Assembly: GCA_038503065.1 (NCBI GenBank)
Contig: JBCAMK010000017.1
Location: forward strand, 1,663,170 to 1,727,169
Length of the DNA stretch: 64,000 bases
Reading direction: 5' to 3'
DNA from: Paragyromitra xinjiangensis
Lineage: Eukaryota; Ascomycota; Pezizomycetes; Pezizales; Discinaceae
In this document: piece by piece, positions 21,534 to 33,730 of the stretch
Position numbering within the stretch: position 1 is the stretch's first letter
How the letters are laid out: every line of letters begins with the position of its first letter
Position numbers and translations under genes: made by a program
Notes under the pieces: generated by a model
Databases searched by the model: none
Seen by the model: only the letters and a program-made list of their open reading frames with translations
What the model was told of the DNA's origin: nothing

Positions 21534-24500
21534 GCTCCGCTGATTCACGAGTTTAGTTATGGAGTTGGTGACTTGAATTTTAGGACCGTTAATGTTGGGT
21601 GTTGGATGATCTTTGGTGGTTTCGGCGATACTTAATGATACCGGTGACGTTTGATGAAATCTGTCAATACTCTGTGATTCTTGATTTTATTATCCTTGGC
21701 GGCACCTGCTCTGATGTCCGACAATATTGATAGTGCCCTTTGATGTCAGAGGTAGCTTGTGGAAGGATTTTGAATCCTTATATACTTAATTCAAAAGGAT
21801 AGTAAAGTATCGGAAATGTGTGCACTTCCTGAAGTTGCGGAAAGGGTGAATCATCACTTACACATCTACCCCACGTCATGAAGTCTCCTGTACTTATGAC
21901 TACAGACTATAGGACGTGGGACGTCCGTCAAATTCAACAGCCTTGGGTACAGTTTTCGGGCTAGGGACTATATGGTTCTCCTATCGAGTGACCCCTGCAT
22001 TAAGATTAATCCGAATGAGACTGTTCCTGCAGACCTGTAGGAATAAAGATTCGATGGAGGAAGAGGACACGAAAAAAATCGAGTACCTAGGAACCTGCAT
22101 CTTGACCCTTGTTAGGGCAATTCTGTGAAGATGGACGCCTAAGTATGCGTCAAGCTTTCCAAGATCAGGACCGATATCGAGGCTTAGGTTACCACTGCTG
22201 ACAGCGCTGACACTAAAAAACATTCAATAGTACATGCATATACACTCTGGCGTGCAATACTCTGGATTAGATATATAAGACACATGGGGTCACGGTATCT
22301 GCCTTCCCTGTGGGTTCGATAATCTGTACACATGGGCCGACCATGGTCATGGATTTAGGAAGCCTCCGATACCACGCGACATGTTTATTCGGCGCAGTGT
22401 GTTTCTTAGTTTGTTTATTTCAATTACCTTTTTTTACGCCTAAGATCGGTAGTCATCGGTCCACAACTCATCATTACACGATACAAAATGATTCTAATCA
22501 AGTTCTCCAACCCATGTAAAGGATATTTTCATAAGCGCTACCAAAGAAAGAAAAAAGCTAAAAGAGATGCCTAGATAGAATCTAATCGAAGGGGCTCGAG
22601 GGTTCTATCTACGACATGGGGGGTTATAGGAAGCTTTAGACAATGAAGAATCCTTAGGGAACTGAGTCCTAGAGGATAATTCCGGCCCGTTGAACATTTT
22701 TAGGTCCATCTCAATGCATTCCACAGCCCCGATAGGCGCCAATCAAGCTTGTTTCTTCCTAGATCTTGCAGGTCATGAGGCTGAGCATCGCGCTTCATAT
22801 GCACATGAAAAGAACTTCGAATTGAGTGATTGCCAGTGAATCGCTCATAGCTTTCCTTTCATAGTAAACTATATGGCTAGAGCCAATTAGGATTACTACG
22901 GGAGATATATATTATGCCATCCACTCGGTACTTCTAGTTACTATATGCGTCACAAGATTTGCGGAGAAAGGAGAGAAGTTTATTTTTCTAATCCTTAAGA
23001 ACTTATTGTTGGTCAGCTGTGCACTACAAAATTTGCCACTATGGAAGAGGTTTTGGTGTAGACCAATAATCTATCCTAATTAAAAGTCACCATAGAGATC
23101 TCTGGAGTTTTTGTGTGTTTTTTGTGTTCTCGCAAGAACCTGGGGGATTTGCTATGATCTCGACAAGAGAGCGGAGAGTTTGATGACCCGGAGGGAATCG
23201 CGCTAGATAGGTCACGTGCGCCCGCCAAGCAATCAGATCTCGAGATTTTTAGAGTATAAGCCACTCTGAAGAGCCTATTCAACCCAAGCGAGATCTGTAA
23301 TTAGAGTACGTCTAGGATTGAGAAATCCCCGTGAACCGGATCATCAATGCTATACCGTGATGAATAAGAGTTTTCCAGCCACAAGAAGCAAATCTCTATG
23401 CGGATACCTCTGAAACTATGCCTGTGAATATTATCCCAGGCGAAGGCTACACTTCAAAGTATCTCAAAAGGCGAGAGGCAAATTAAACACATGAGAGATA
23501 TTTCTTTATTACTGACTTGTTTGGTTGAATATATCTCGCCAGAGCAATCACCAATCTATGCGCACAAGACGGCACAACAAATCGTCCCTATTTTCTCCAA
23601 GAATCCCTTATTTGGTAAGACATGTCCCCTTAGTGATCCGTGGTGCCTTAATAGAGGTGAAGATTCACATAATTGCCCTTCTCAAGTCCCGGTTCCGACT
23701 CCCGACTGGTTCTACAATTATCTTCTCGGTGATCAACTCACCACTTATGCTAGCTCAGCCGCACTTCCTAACGGGCGGGATTCCTCCTCCTTCTAACTTC
23801 AGGGCAAGTTTTCACGAGAGTAAATGGCCCGCAAGTTATTTCCGAGTACTCTGGACCCTCCCTCCATCAGTACTTACCACTCGTTTAGTGCGGGAGATAT
23901 TTGCTGGGCGCGACTATGTTGCCCGGGGGTTTACATCTTCCCCTATAGGGTTTTCAGATCTATGCTGGTTGCATCACAGCCGAAAGGCTGCATTGCATAC
24001 ACGTAATAAGATAATCAGAAATCATTGGTCTTGTCGTCTAAGCCCGCCCCACCATGCATTAACACAACGCTAATTAGGCGACCTGCTAGATATCACAGTA
24101 ACAGAACCGAAACACATCCGGCGGCTTGAACGATTCGATCGCCACCCGATGCCCAGACTACGCAAATCCCCGGAAAAGATTTATAAATGAGGTGAAAAAT
24201 ACAAGCCTAGGTTTTCATGAGTCAATCCGTCATTGTTGCCTAGAGATGCGTAACCCGAGTACTATTTTGAATGAGAGAAAAGAAAAGAATTGGTATTGCC
24301 GTTGTCCTTGGGGTACCTATGGATGTGGATCGGTTTCGGCTCTTGTGGCCTGTCTACAACTTCGACGTCAGGGCCTGCAAGCGAATTAATTCGCAACCGT
24401 ACCTAACCAAGAATAAACAGTGTATATGATGAGACATGTGCCCTGACCCGGTTCTAGGTACGGTTTCAAGTTTGTGCCCTGATTTCCCGATGCTTTGGGC

Positions 24501-26936
24501 TCTCCTAGTTTGGGCTGCTCTAGATACCATCGGCGCTTGTTTCACAAAAATAAGCTATTACAGCGGAGGGTTCCCCTCAAAAATTGTTCGTAAGGAGCTT
24601 CTGAAGACATCATAAAGCTCTATATTATACAGCAACCAAAAATGCTATAGCTATCTTAGGCTCTTGCTTTTCCCTGCTAATAATGATACACCCGTTTCCC
24701 TCTCCAGTCAAATCGTGACCAAGCAGTCTCACTCACCATTACATTCTTAGCTAGCACTATAGCTAGCTATTTAGTTATTCATGCGAGATATATTGACTAT
24801 AGAAAAGGCAACAATGTTTGATTACCAGTTATCCTAATAAACAAAACCGGGAACCAAAAGTGGGGATAGGAGTAGGAGTGTGGTCAGGTAGCTTTTGATC
24901 TTTTGTCTAGAGTTACGTGACGGCCGATCAAGTATTAAGGCACTAGAGAAATCTCCTTAGGAATCTCCTCAGGAACCCAATGAACCCGAAAGTACCCGCG
25001 TATAGAGCATGATTATCAAGAGCCATTTCTGACGAACAAGCTGGGATTCGAAGGCAGTCGCGAGATATATCTGGGGAACCGCTCGCTTATATAATATTGC
25101 ATAGCCGACATTACCCAGGTTGGTACCTCAAAAACTGGGATTCCTCTTCACATCCGATACATTCCAGTGTCTGTAGCCAACTTTCAGCCAGATAATGCTT
25201 GAGAATACATCAAATTTCTCAATTCACAGCTGAACTTACGGCCGTATCGCACAGTCACACCGCCTTACAGATGGGCTGAGATACCGGTACCCTCGTTGTG
25301 GCAACATGCATTGCTCCGCCGCAGCACCTATGGGTTAGGGTTAGTATTTCCCGTGACCATTAAACCACTCCTGTCCACGATGTCTATATCACTGCACAGT
25401 TATCTCGGGGTACCAACCCCCCGCTGCACTGAAAGTCTTAGCTACTATGCATGCATCTATGAGATACTTCCAGAATTCGCTGTCACCAGGTGTCACGATG
25501 ACTCGAGTTTTCCTTCATTAACAAAAAAGTAAGGCTGCCTTCAAAAGCAGTCTAAATAAAGAAAACCTGGTCTCGAGCAGGGAATTTTCGTCACTTGTAT
25601 GGTAGGATTGGTATAGATATGGGGCACTATGAACCCTAACCCTAAAATATCAACCGATACATTCCTCATGTTGCATCCACTAAGGGCTAGCCAGCGATTT
25701 TATACAAGGCAAATGTGATGAGAATTGTCTTCCACAGCTTCGCTGCCTAGATTGTATCGTCATTCTTTGTTCATTACCGCCTAGGAGAAAGTGGGGGTTA
25801 TTGCTCAGCATGCAGAAAATAAGAAAGAGTCCGTTCACCTCGATCATATGATATATAAGACAAGCACGGTAAGAACTTTTCGAGTCAAATAAGTTCCTTG
25901 AGTCAATCAAAGACCCGATTTAGGGTCATTACCTTTGATTCATCTCATAGTTACTCGCCCCAAATTCCATATAGATATCCAGAGCCGTTATTCAGGTGGA
26001 ATCTTCCATGTTGACTTTTAGGGGGAGAAATCGAACAAGTAGGCGAATGATGTCGCTTTCCAATAGCATATTTTTGGTGGTTGGTGTAAACAAAGTTACG
26101 CAACCTTTCTATTATAAAGCATAATGTGATGTTATTCCAAATAGATACCAACTGGTCCAATCAACAGGAAGTTCTAAACGACGTAACTTACATAAGCATA
26201 CGTGAGATCTCGAGAGACGAAGTGCAAAACTACACGTTTTTCGGTTGTGTTTAACTAACTAAATAGAAGCAGAAGAAGCGCCCCTACGTACTAGAAATCA
26301 TCACTGTGTAACCCCAGTCACGAGTTTAGTAACTCAGCTACGAGGATATTTAACCGATGGATTGAAGCCTTCGTTCTACCCCGCGTGCATAGCATAGCCA
26401 GCACCCTCAATATGGTACCAATATTACAGCATTCTATTATTATTCGGATTTCTAGGTCCTAGTATGTCAGCGACGGTTTTATTTCTCCCTCTAGCCCCTC
26501 CTCGGGCTATATTCTTTGGAAGAAAATAAATCCTTTACATGTAACCCAAAACTGTGCAAGCCCCTATTTGCGGCTCTATTGCACGACTGGTTCCATCAAG
26601 CTTTCCACCACGAGAAACGCAGACTGAGCAAGTTGGCAGGACACTTAGCTTGATCAGGCCTTCCGTTTGAATGAACTAAAGAGCTCATGTAAAGAAGTTT
26701 AAATTCGATGAATAGAAGGAAACCAGAAAATTCTAGATCTCATCCTCAGCTTAGTCAAACACTCCCCTAACCCTAAGCTCGATGCTGTGATCACCTTGAC
26801 CAAATCTAATAAGCCCTCGCTTTGACCCGCTTAATAAAGTTCCTAGTGACTTTCGGGAAGTGCATGCGATGTACGTTACTACTACCACCAAACACCAACA
26901 AGTACCCCATTAGCCTAAGAAAAAACTATCCGTATA
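21534..26936. other. Long gene-free interval with telomere-type motifs
   Basis: About 5.4 kb without a recognisable gene. Open frames at 23491-24073 (up to 182 codons) overlap in two frames and match no family I know. Two-unit telomere motifs lie at 25332-25344 (GGGTTAGGGTTAG), 25632-25646 (AACCCTAACCCTAAA, opposite orientation) and 26765-26776. Confidence 0.5.
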
Positions 26937-27384
26937 TTGTCCATGATCAAAAGTCTGCGCGTTTTTGAGTTAGCAACCGAATGGACCTCTAAATCGAAAG
27001 TCCACCAATTCTGGATGGAAAAAATAGAAAAAATAGCAAAAAATCTCCATGCTTTGTTGATTCCAGTCACCCTCTTGAAATTACTAAAAGCCCTTCTCAG
27101 ATGACACAGATAGGAGGAATATGTAGTTAAAAGTTCAGATTCAGGTGGTGTGTATGGTTGCAACCAAGCTCCAGCTCTTGCGGTCTGTGCGCAGGCCTCC
27201 CCAAGGTCTTCCCACAGCCTTCTATAGCTCTAGGAAAGGTTAATCACATTTAGAAGGTATGAGTTTAGATTGATAAGCTAAGAAGTATTTCTTAGTATTT
27301 CTTACGATCTTTTCTCTCTACAATTGGTGGGCTTTCAATTTGGGGTTCCATTCGGTTGCTAACTCAAAATTTGATCATGGACAA
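26937..27384. mobile_element. Non-autonomous TA-flanked inverted-repeat element (448 bp)
   Basis: The ends are perfect for 15 bp (TTGTCCATGATCAAA and its complement), and similarity continues inward for about 75 bp (TTGAGTTAGCAACCGAATGG, then a block ending CCACCAAT on both arms). TA sits immediately outside both ends (26935-26936 and 27385-27386), as expected for Tc1/mariner-type insertion. The interior codes for nothing recognisable. Superfamily assignment is by the TA duplication only. Confidence 0.72.
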
Positions 27385-27624
27385 TAACCCGAGATTTAAA
27401 AGCTAGAAACGAAGCTTCCCTCACGTTACATACTGGTGAGGTCACTAGCAATAATGAAACGCAATCAGTGAGGGTAATGCAGGTTCATACACATATGGGC
27501 AGGCTCCGGGCAGCAAATTATTTCTTAAATGAAGGACAGGTTCTCTGGACCCATCAACTGTATTTTTTACTACTTTTATAGGGATATTTCTCGGATAAGC
27601 ATTTCGTAAAACCGAAGTCTTATT

Positions 27625-29109
27625 TCACAACAAACCAAACTTATATGTTGCTTCCCAGTTATACTTATCGCCAGGTCCATAGAATTGCTTGCGACCCCAT
27701 TCAGGACTATCGTGCAAGCGAACCGGTCAGTTCGCGTCCCATCACTTATGCGGAGGTGAAAACTCACTGATTAATTCCATCATTCCAGTCCTGGGATTCA
27801 AGAGCGAGACAACCGCCACTCTTAACAAACCCATTGGTCGCTGACCCAGTACCTCCCTGAGTTTTCTTAATGGGAATCTGGCCTAGAAAAATGTAAGCAG
27901 AAGCTCCGACGACCAAACGAATGACCTATAGAGTAACTTACCATTCATCCAGTAGCACGTATACAACTGGACTGCTCCTTGGTTCGTGTAGATGTCGAAC
28001 TTGATTCCGGACCATTCGCTTGATAGGGTAGCCACCGGCTTGTCCAGGTATTGGCTTTTATCAACAATCCAGCAGTTGTTGTATCCTTCACAGCCAGACC
28101 CGGTTCCGCAATTACCGACCCATCCGGGCGTTTGGAGGTTGGTTCCAAGCTGCTTCGGCTTGGACCAGAAGTCATTGATATCGTTCTTAGGAATCGTGGT
28201 GATCTTACCAGTGGGCACCATATTTGGATCGGGTTCAAGCAGACGATAAGAGAACGGAGTGCTATAAGTGTGGTTCCATATCAAGTCTGTGCTGGGGTTC
28301 GCGAAGGCGTCAAGATTCCAGTATGTGTGTTGCGTCAGCATCAGAGCTATTACAGATACAACATTAGCAACTCGTATTAAAGCCAGCAGCATCAGCTAGT
28401 TGATGCAGTTTATCCAGGGAACCTACGTGTCCTCTTGTCGGGTGAGTTGGCTGTGATTTTGATATTCCAGGCTTTCGGGGTGAGGGTGTAGGTGATCAAA
28501 GCATCGACGGAACCTGGCATGCCTGTTGACATATCTGGGTCATGCATGGAAAAAGTGATGGAATTCGAGCTAACACTGGTCACATTGAAGGTTCTATATG
28601 ACCATCCATTAGGCCCAGAGTGAAGTGTATTGTTTCCATCGTTCTGTGGTGTGTGGTATGTTACACCATCAACAGTAAATTGAGCATTCCCGATTCTGTT
28701 GGCATAGCGTCCAGGAACTGCTCCATAGTTGGGATGGTTCGGATCAAGTGCTAATAACACATCAATACCTTAGAGCCAAGTTATGTAGATCAGGGAATCG
28801 TACGATATTCAGCCGCCGTATCATATCCAAGGACCACGTCTCTTTCGATGCCATTCTTGTCTTTCACGAACAGATTGGTGATTGAAGCAGCATATGGGGC
28901 GAACTACGGGCAAAGATAAGAAGTTTTAGCACCGCATTTATCTAGGCAGAAGAAAGTAGAATAGCAACTAGACAAACCTGTGCACGAATACCTGATGCGG
29001 AAATAGTATATTTTCCATCAGCGTCGGGGGGAGGAATGGCCGCCAGAGAGAAGGATGTTGACAATCCGAATACCAAAAGTGAAAGACTCCTCATTTTGAC
29101 TTGCTTCAT
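27625..29109 (-). CDS. Secreted aldose 1-epimerase (galactose mutarotase family), 385 aa
   Basis: Interconverts alpha and beta anomers of aldoses. Six exons close in phase: 28978-29109, 28804-28903, 28427-28750, 27942-28346, 27768-27882 and 27625-27706. The protein begins with a signal peptide (SLSLLVFGLSTSFSLA), so it probably acts outside the cell. An in-frame ATG five codons downstream (29094) would give a more compact signal. Conserved features are NHPNYGAVPGRYANRIG (about 82-98), NNTLHSGPNGW, the catalytic His of QHTYWNLD (about 192) and the catalytic Glu of GGCLALESQDW (about 349), followed by HPEWG. An inserted Cys/Gly-rich segment (NCGTGSGCEGYNNC) is unusual but lies between conserved strands in frame. 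The gene looks intact. Confidence 0.9.
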
Positions 29110-32100
29110 ACGAGAATTAATCGTAAAAGAAGATTGGACCCTTTCTGAAGCAGTGATTAGGAGCCAGGAGCTGCACTTATCGTGGGATAGTCGAGTTCAA
29201 ATACTGCTTTTTAATTCAAATTCCAAGACCGCTGATCACATCCTAAAGCTATTCACATTCAACTACTAATGGCAGGTAACGCATTCCACTTCACCGGTTT
29301 GGAGTCTCTTGACCAATATACCTTGCAAGTACTGAAAGGAAATTGATTTTGCCAAGTACTATTTGTCTCGTTCCCGATACCCCGAAAAGCCAGGGGTAAT
29401 TACGATGAGAGCGGGGTATAAAGTCCGGGGTAAGTCTGATCCAGGAACACAACGGATCACAGCAGATCCCCTATGGTAGCATGAACGAAATCCGTACCTA
29501 ACAAACTTAGGATTATAAAAGGTTACAAATACGCTCACCGACGGCAGCCTAGTTGGCTGTGGCACCCCATAACCACAACATATCCTGTATTCGGGATTCT
29601 ACTGTGAGGGGCACTATAAAATATTACAAACTCTTTCGGCATGAACCGAAGCTACTCCGATTAACCGCTTTCCGGTAAGAGGTCGTGGGCTATTCGGGGA
29701 TCCGGAATGCGCTCGACTACGTTCGGACAACGGGCCGTGGAAGCGCCCAGATTCTCGGTCCCGAGCTCGTTCACCATTTCGGAAAGAATGAGGTGCGGAA
29801 GTAATCGCAAATATGCCATTAATAATAAATTCCTGCATTATTGGTTTTAAGTAGGACGATTACTTGATGCCCCAATACAAATTACTACTTTTCGGATTAG
29901 GCTACTCTGATTTCGTCACTTGAAGTTGCACAAAGGTTTTATGTTAGAGTGGCAGCCACCTAAAACATGGATTTATAGTGGATGAGTCGGGCTAAGCTTT
30001 ACCGACAGTCCACTACCATAGGAAATCGCCGTGATTATGATAATAAGACAGTTTCATACCGCAACTGAATTTTAGTATTAGGAGGGTTTACAATACATAA
30101 TTTGGCCTTGATCAGTCGCCCTTCCTATAAAACTGAAAGGAGATCTGATGCTTTGAAGCGATGATTAGACGAGACCCAAGCTCAACACTCATACAAACAA
30201 CATGTTGCCCTTCCAAAAACAGAAAACAATACTTCACGATCCTGCCATGAAAATTCCAGCCAGAGATATGGATTACTCATCAGTTCTAGCGACACGGAAG
30301 CATAGAAATAGATACTATCACTTAACATCAGTGGATTCTCTGAACGCTATGCTCAAAAAGCACCATCGAATAGAAACGAATTAGGAACCTAGATTACACG
30401 TACAGCTGACCCAATTAGTTAATAAGTCCATAATAAGCTAGCACCTAGAGGCATCCAACAAGTTCCGCTGTAGGTATGAGGGCCCAACTGCTCAAACCAA
30501 CCCTGAACACCCCCCATCTGTAGCTAGTAATCCCCTCGATATCCAAGCCACGAGCCATTGAGATCTAGAGCGTATCCGGTTAAACTTATGGTATCACCCA
30601 CGCAAACTAACCGGAATCTCCTATCAAGCGAAGTCGTTAGTAATATCACTTTAGAACAGTAAGCAAAGTGTAAGCAAAGGGGCAGTAGCGCTTAAGCAAC
30701 GGAGGGCAAAAGCAGCTGTAAACAGGAGGAGAGGTACCAAGTTGTCCTAGATACAACTTTCCCGATACATTAATGCCTTTCCCACCAATTTTCGCTATTA
30801 ATGATCTCTTTACTAATTCTTTACCCATACAACGAGCACACTAGCTATAGTAATACGCTCCACCGATGAAATTATGGGCTTTCACCTATACAAAGGTCAG
30901 GCAAGCAGAGCGATGTGTATACATCTACTAGACCATAGAGTGTTTACCCCACTGTCGAGCAACAATTACAATCACAGGAAAACCGTAGCCAGCAACAATT
31001 TATTCACAAAAGGTCACTCGATTTATTCTTACAAAGAATTAGCATCGGATCTGCATCAAAGACCATCTTCCCGATCGCCTATGGCTGCTCCAGCACCAAA
31101 CTCCCAGGAAGAAGATTTAAGTTATAAAAACGTAAACCGAGGTATGATTTCACTAAAGCCGCATGTTCAACACCTTGGCTAAATCCTCGGCTTGCTCGTA
31201 ATAAGAACTAATTTCAGCCCGATCTTCCACCACCAATTAACTGGTTGGACGGCGCTGCCCCCAAGCCCCGATACTAAAATCCTATCTATGTATTGTAGCT
31301 AATATCAACCTACATAAGACAAACGATACTCCTATATTTCGCCTAAGTTGCACTACTAATACACGAGCGGGCGCAAATTTCCTCGAAAAAGAGACGCGAG
31401 GGACTCGGGGTTTAATCCCTTAGAATAGGAGTATACTTGCCTTATCGCAACACCACTGGCACTGAAAGCGCTCCAGCTCTCAACCCTAACCCCCAGCCGT
31501 AACAACCTCACCCTGACTAAATCGGTAAGTTGACTCCGTCTCTTTTCTCGGTAGTTCTCTATAAATCCTAATCTGTATTTTTATTGCTTCTGCCTGTTTT
31601 AATGTATTCCTCGCAAGTTGGCGCCTCGAAAGATCTGGTCACAGGTAGAAATCCCAATATACAGACCCCCGCTTCCCCTGCTTCGTAACGATTAAAGCGA
31701 ACGATCAAAAACAACCAACCAACTGAGCTACAGCCGATAGCTTGATATCTCACGGCCCCGGTTGTTGAGTTGAGCGAAAGACCCAAATGCAGAGGGCATG
31801 TATCCCTTCCCAGTTGTCCAAGTGGAAGACAAGGTTATGCCATGATGCGCTCATAACTCCACACAAAGCTTTGTGTAGGTCAAGCTGCGTGACGTCACAG
31901 AAACCCCCATGATAACAGTGGACAGTAAGCCTGGCAAAATCCAATCCACGAAATCTAACTTCCCACTCAAATTCCGAGCCCTCGATAGCAAGCTAAATTG
32001 GCGTCCCTAGTCCACACACGCTTTCTCGATTAACTGCCAGCTCATATTTTCAAGTCAGTTCTAACATCTTCGACTATTAGATAGGATTGTATAGCTACTC

Positions 32101-32163
32101 CTGCTTTTCACACAATCCAAACACCCATAAAATATAGCCATAATCCCAGACCACTTGCACATT
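29110..32163. other. Intergenic, no recognised gene
   Basis: About 3 kb with only short overlapping openings (102 codons at 30874-31182 is the longest) and no recognisable motif. A telomere-type motif, AACCCTAACCCC, occurs at 31482-31493. The last few hundred bases are the promoter region of the LanC-like gene. Confidence 0.5.
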
Positions 32164-33730
32164 ATGTCCGACCCTGATGCTCGCAACTTTACCAACAATC
32201 TCCCATCATTATCACTCGACGAAAAAAGCCTCCAGAAAGCGCTTAGCCAATTTCAATCTGCTATCACGACCAGTTTAAAGTTGATTGAACAGAACAGTTC
32301 GGCGGACGGAAGTGACCAACATGATAACCTGTACACCGGAAACTCGGGTGAGCTGCTTCCACCCAAAGCTCACCAGTCCGAATTTATAAAACTCAGGCTC
32401 ACACGAGGGCCTCAATAGGTATCGCCCTGATGTATCTGCGACTCTCGCAGCAAACCCCCACATCCTCCCCTCCGGTCGGAAAGTTACTCGAATTGGTCGA
32501 ATCCCATCGTTCGCATCTTTATTTTCACAAATTGCCCACTAGCCGCTTGTCGCCTGTTGGGTCACCGGTTGGACCGGCTGTCGTTGAGCTATCGAGACAA
32601 TTGATCATGGTGCAGAAAAACGATTTGCAGCTTACAGAACTCTGGGAGGCAGCAACTTCAACACTCCGACAGGCAGTTAGCGTAGCACTTGATCTTGAAT
32701 CGGTCGAAGATGGACCCGGAGCTACAGAAGTCCTTTATGGGCGTGGGGGACTGTTATGGGCGATACTAAATTTGCGACAGCTCCTTAGTAACTTAGACGC
32801 GGAGACGACCAAAATGCCCCGTTTGAGATCGCTAAGTACCCTTATTAGCAGCCAGGTCGTCCGCGAGCTCGTCGATGGGCTGATTTCAGCTGGTAAGAAA
32901 GGAAAGGTCAAATTTGAAGAGCAATGCGGAGAAGATGGCATGCCGCTCATGTGGGAATGGCACGACAAATTTTACCTTGGAGCTATTCACGGTACCGGTA
33001 TGCACACTTCGCAGACTGGATAACCTTACTTTTATTAATCTCAGGTCATCTCTCGATAGCCGGCATTCTCTCGATAATTCTACAAGCACCCATCAATATC
33101 ATCAGCCCTCATCTTCCGGTGATTCTATCCACGATCAAAGATCTGGTTCAAATGACTTTAAAATTCGCCGGCCACCTTCCACCTTCCCTTCCAGCGAAGC
33201 AACGCTCCCATCCACACGTTCAAATTTGCCATGGATCCCCTGGCCTCTTGCTGCTCCTTGCGACGCTCAAGTCGTGTTTTCCGGATCACTGGGACGAATC
33301 TCAGTTTGCGTGTGGGATGGAGATGGCAGCAGAAAATGTATGGCAGGAAGGACTGGTTCGAAAGGGGCTCGGCTTATGTCACGGAGTGACAGGCAACGCA
33401 TGGTCATTGCTGTTACTGTAAGTTTCTTAACGTCTCCTTTTGTAAGTTCTTTCTTTCCTGTTAACGTTATGTAGCGGCGACGATGAAAATCTCTCGCGTG
33501 CCTTGCAGTTTTTACTGCATGCGACACGACTTCCACCGCTTTCCGATGAAGAGGAACTCCCGTACCGCACGCCAGATCACCCTTGGTCACTATTTGAGGG
33601 TTTAGCTGGAGCTGTTTGCGCTTGGTCTGAGGCGTGTGTAATAATCGAGGAGCGATTGGGGAACTCGACGAAGGCGAAAGTGCTGGGGATGCCGGGTTTA
33701 GGGGGACTTGGAGTTCGTGGTGTGCTATAA
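32164..33730 (+). CDS. LanC-like (LanCL) protein, 463 aa
   Basis: Four exons close in phase: 32164-32347, 32419-32997, 33045-33417 and 33475-33730. The fold is the LanC alpha/alpha toroid, visible as regularly spaced GxxG motifs: DNLYTGNSGIALMYLRL, LYGRGGLLWAIL, YLGAIHGTGHLSIAGIL, CHGSPGLLLLLATL, LCHGVTGNAWSLLLL and SLFEGLAGAVCAW. The three zinc ligands of the family are present: Cys of ICHGSPG (about 316) and Cys-His of LCHGVTG (about 366-367). Bacterial LanC enzymes cyclise lanthipeptides; eukaryotic LanCL proteins add glutathione to dehydrated residues. No dehydratase or precursor peptide lies nearby, so the LanCL role is more likely. The start is the first ATG in the exon-1 frame (MSDPDARNF). 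Confidence 0.9.

Noticed and set aside
23525..24073. 182-codon plus-strand opening
   Set aside because: A second frame over the same bases is also open, the composition is not domain-like, and no motif is recognised.
25332..25646. Chromosome end or internal telomere
   Set aside because: Only two TTAGGG units at each site, in opposed orientations, with ordinary sequence on both sides; a real telomere would be a long one-directional array.
32164..33730. LanC-like gene as part of a lanthipeptide cluster
   Set aside because: No dehydratase, precursor peptide, protease or exporter nearby; neighbours are an aldose epimerase and a zinc-cluster regulator far away.
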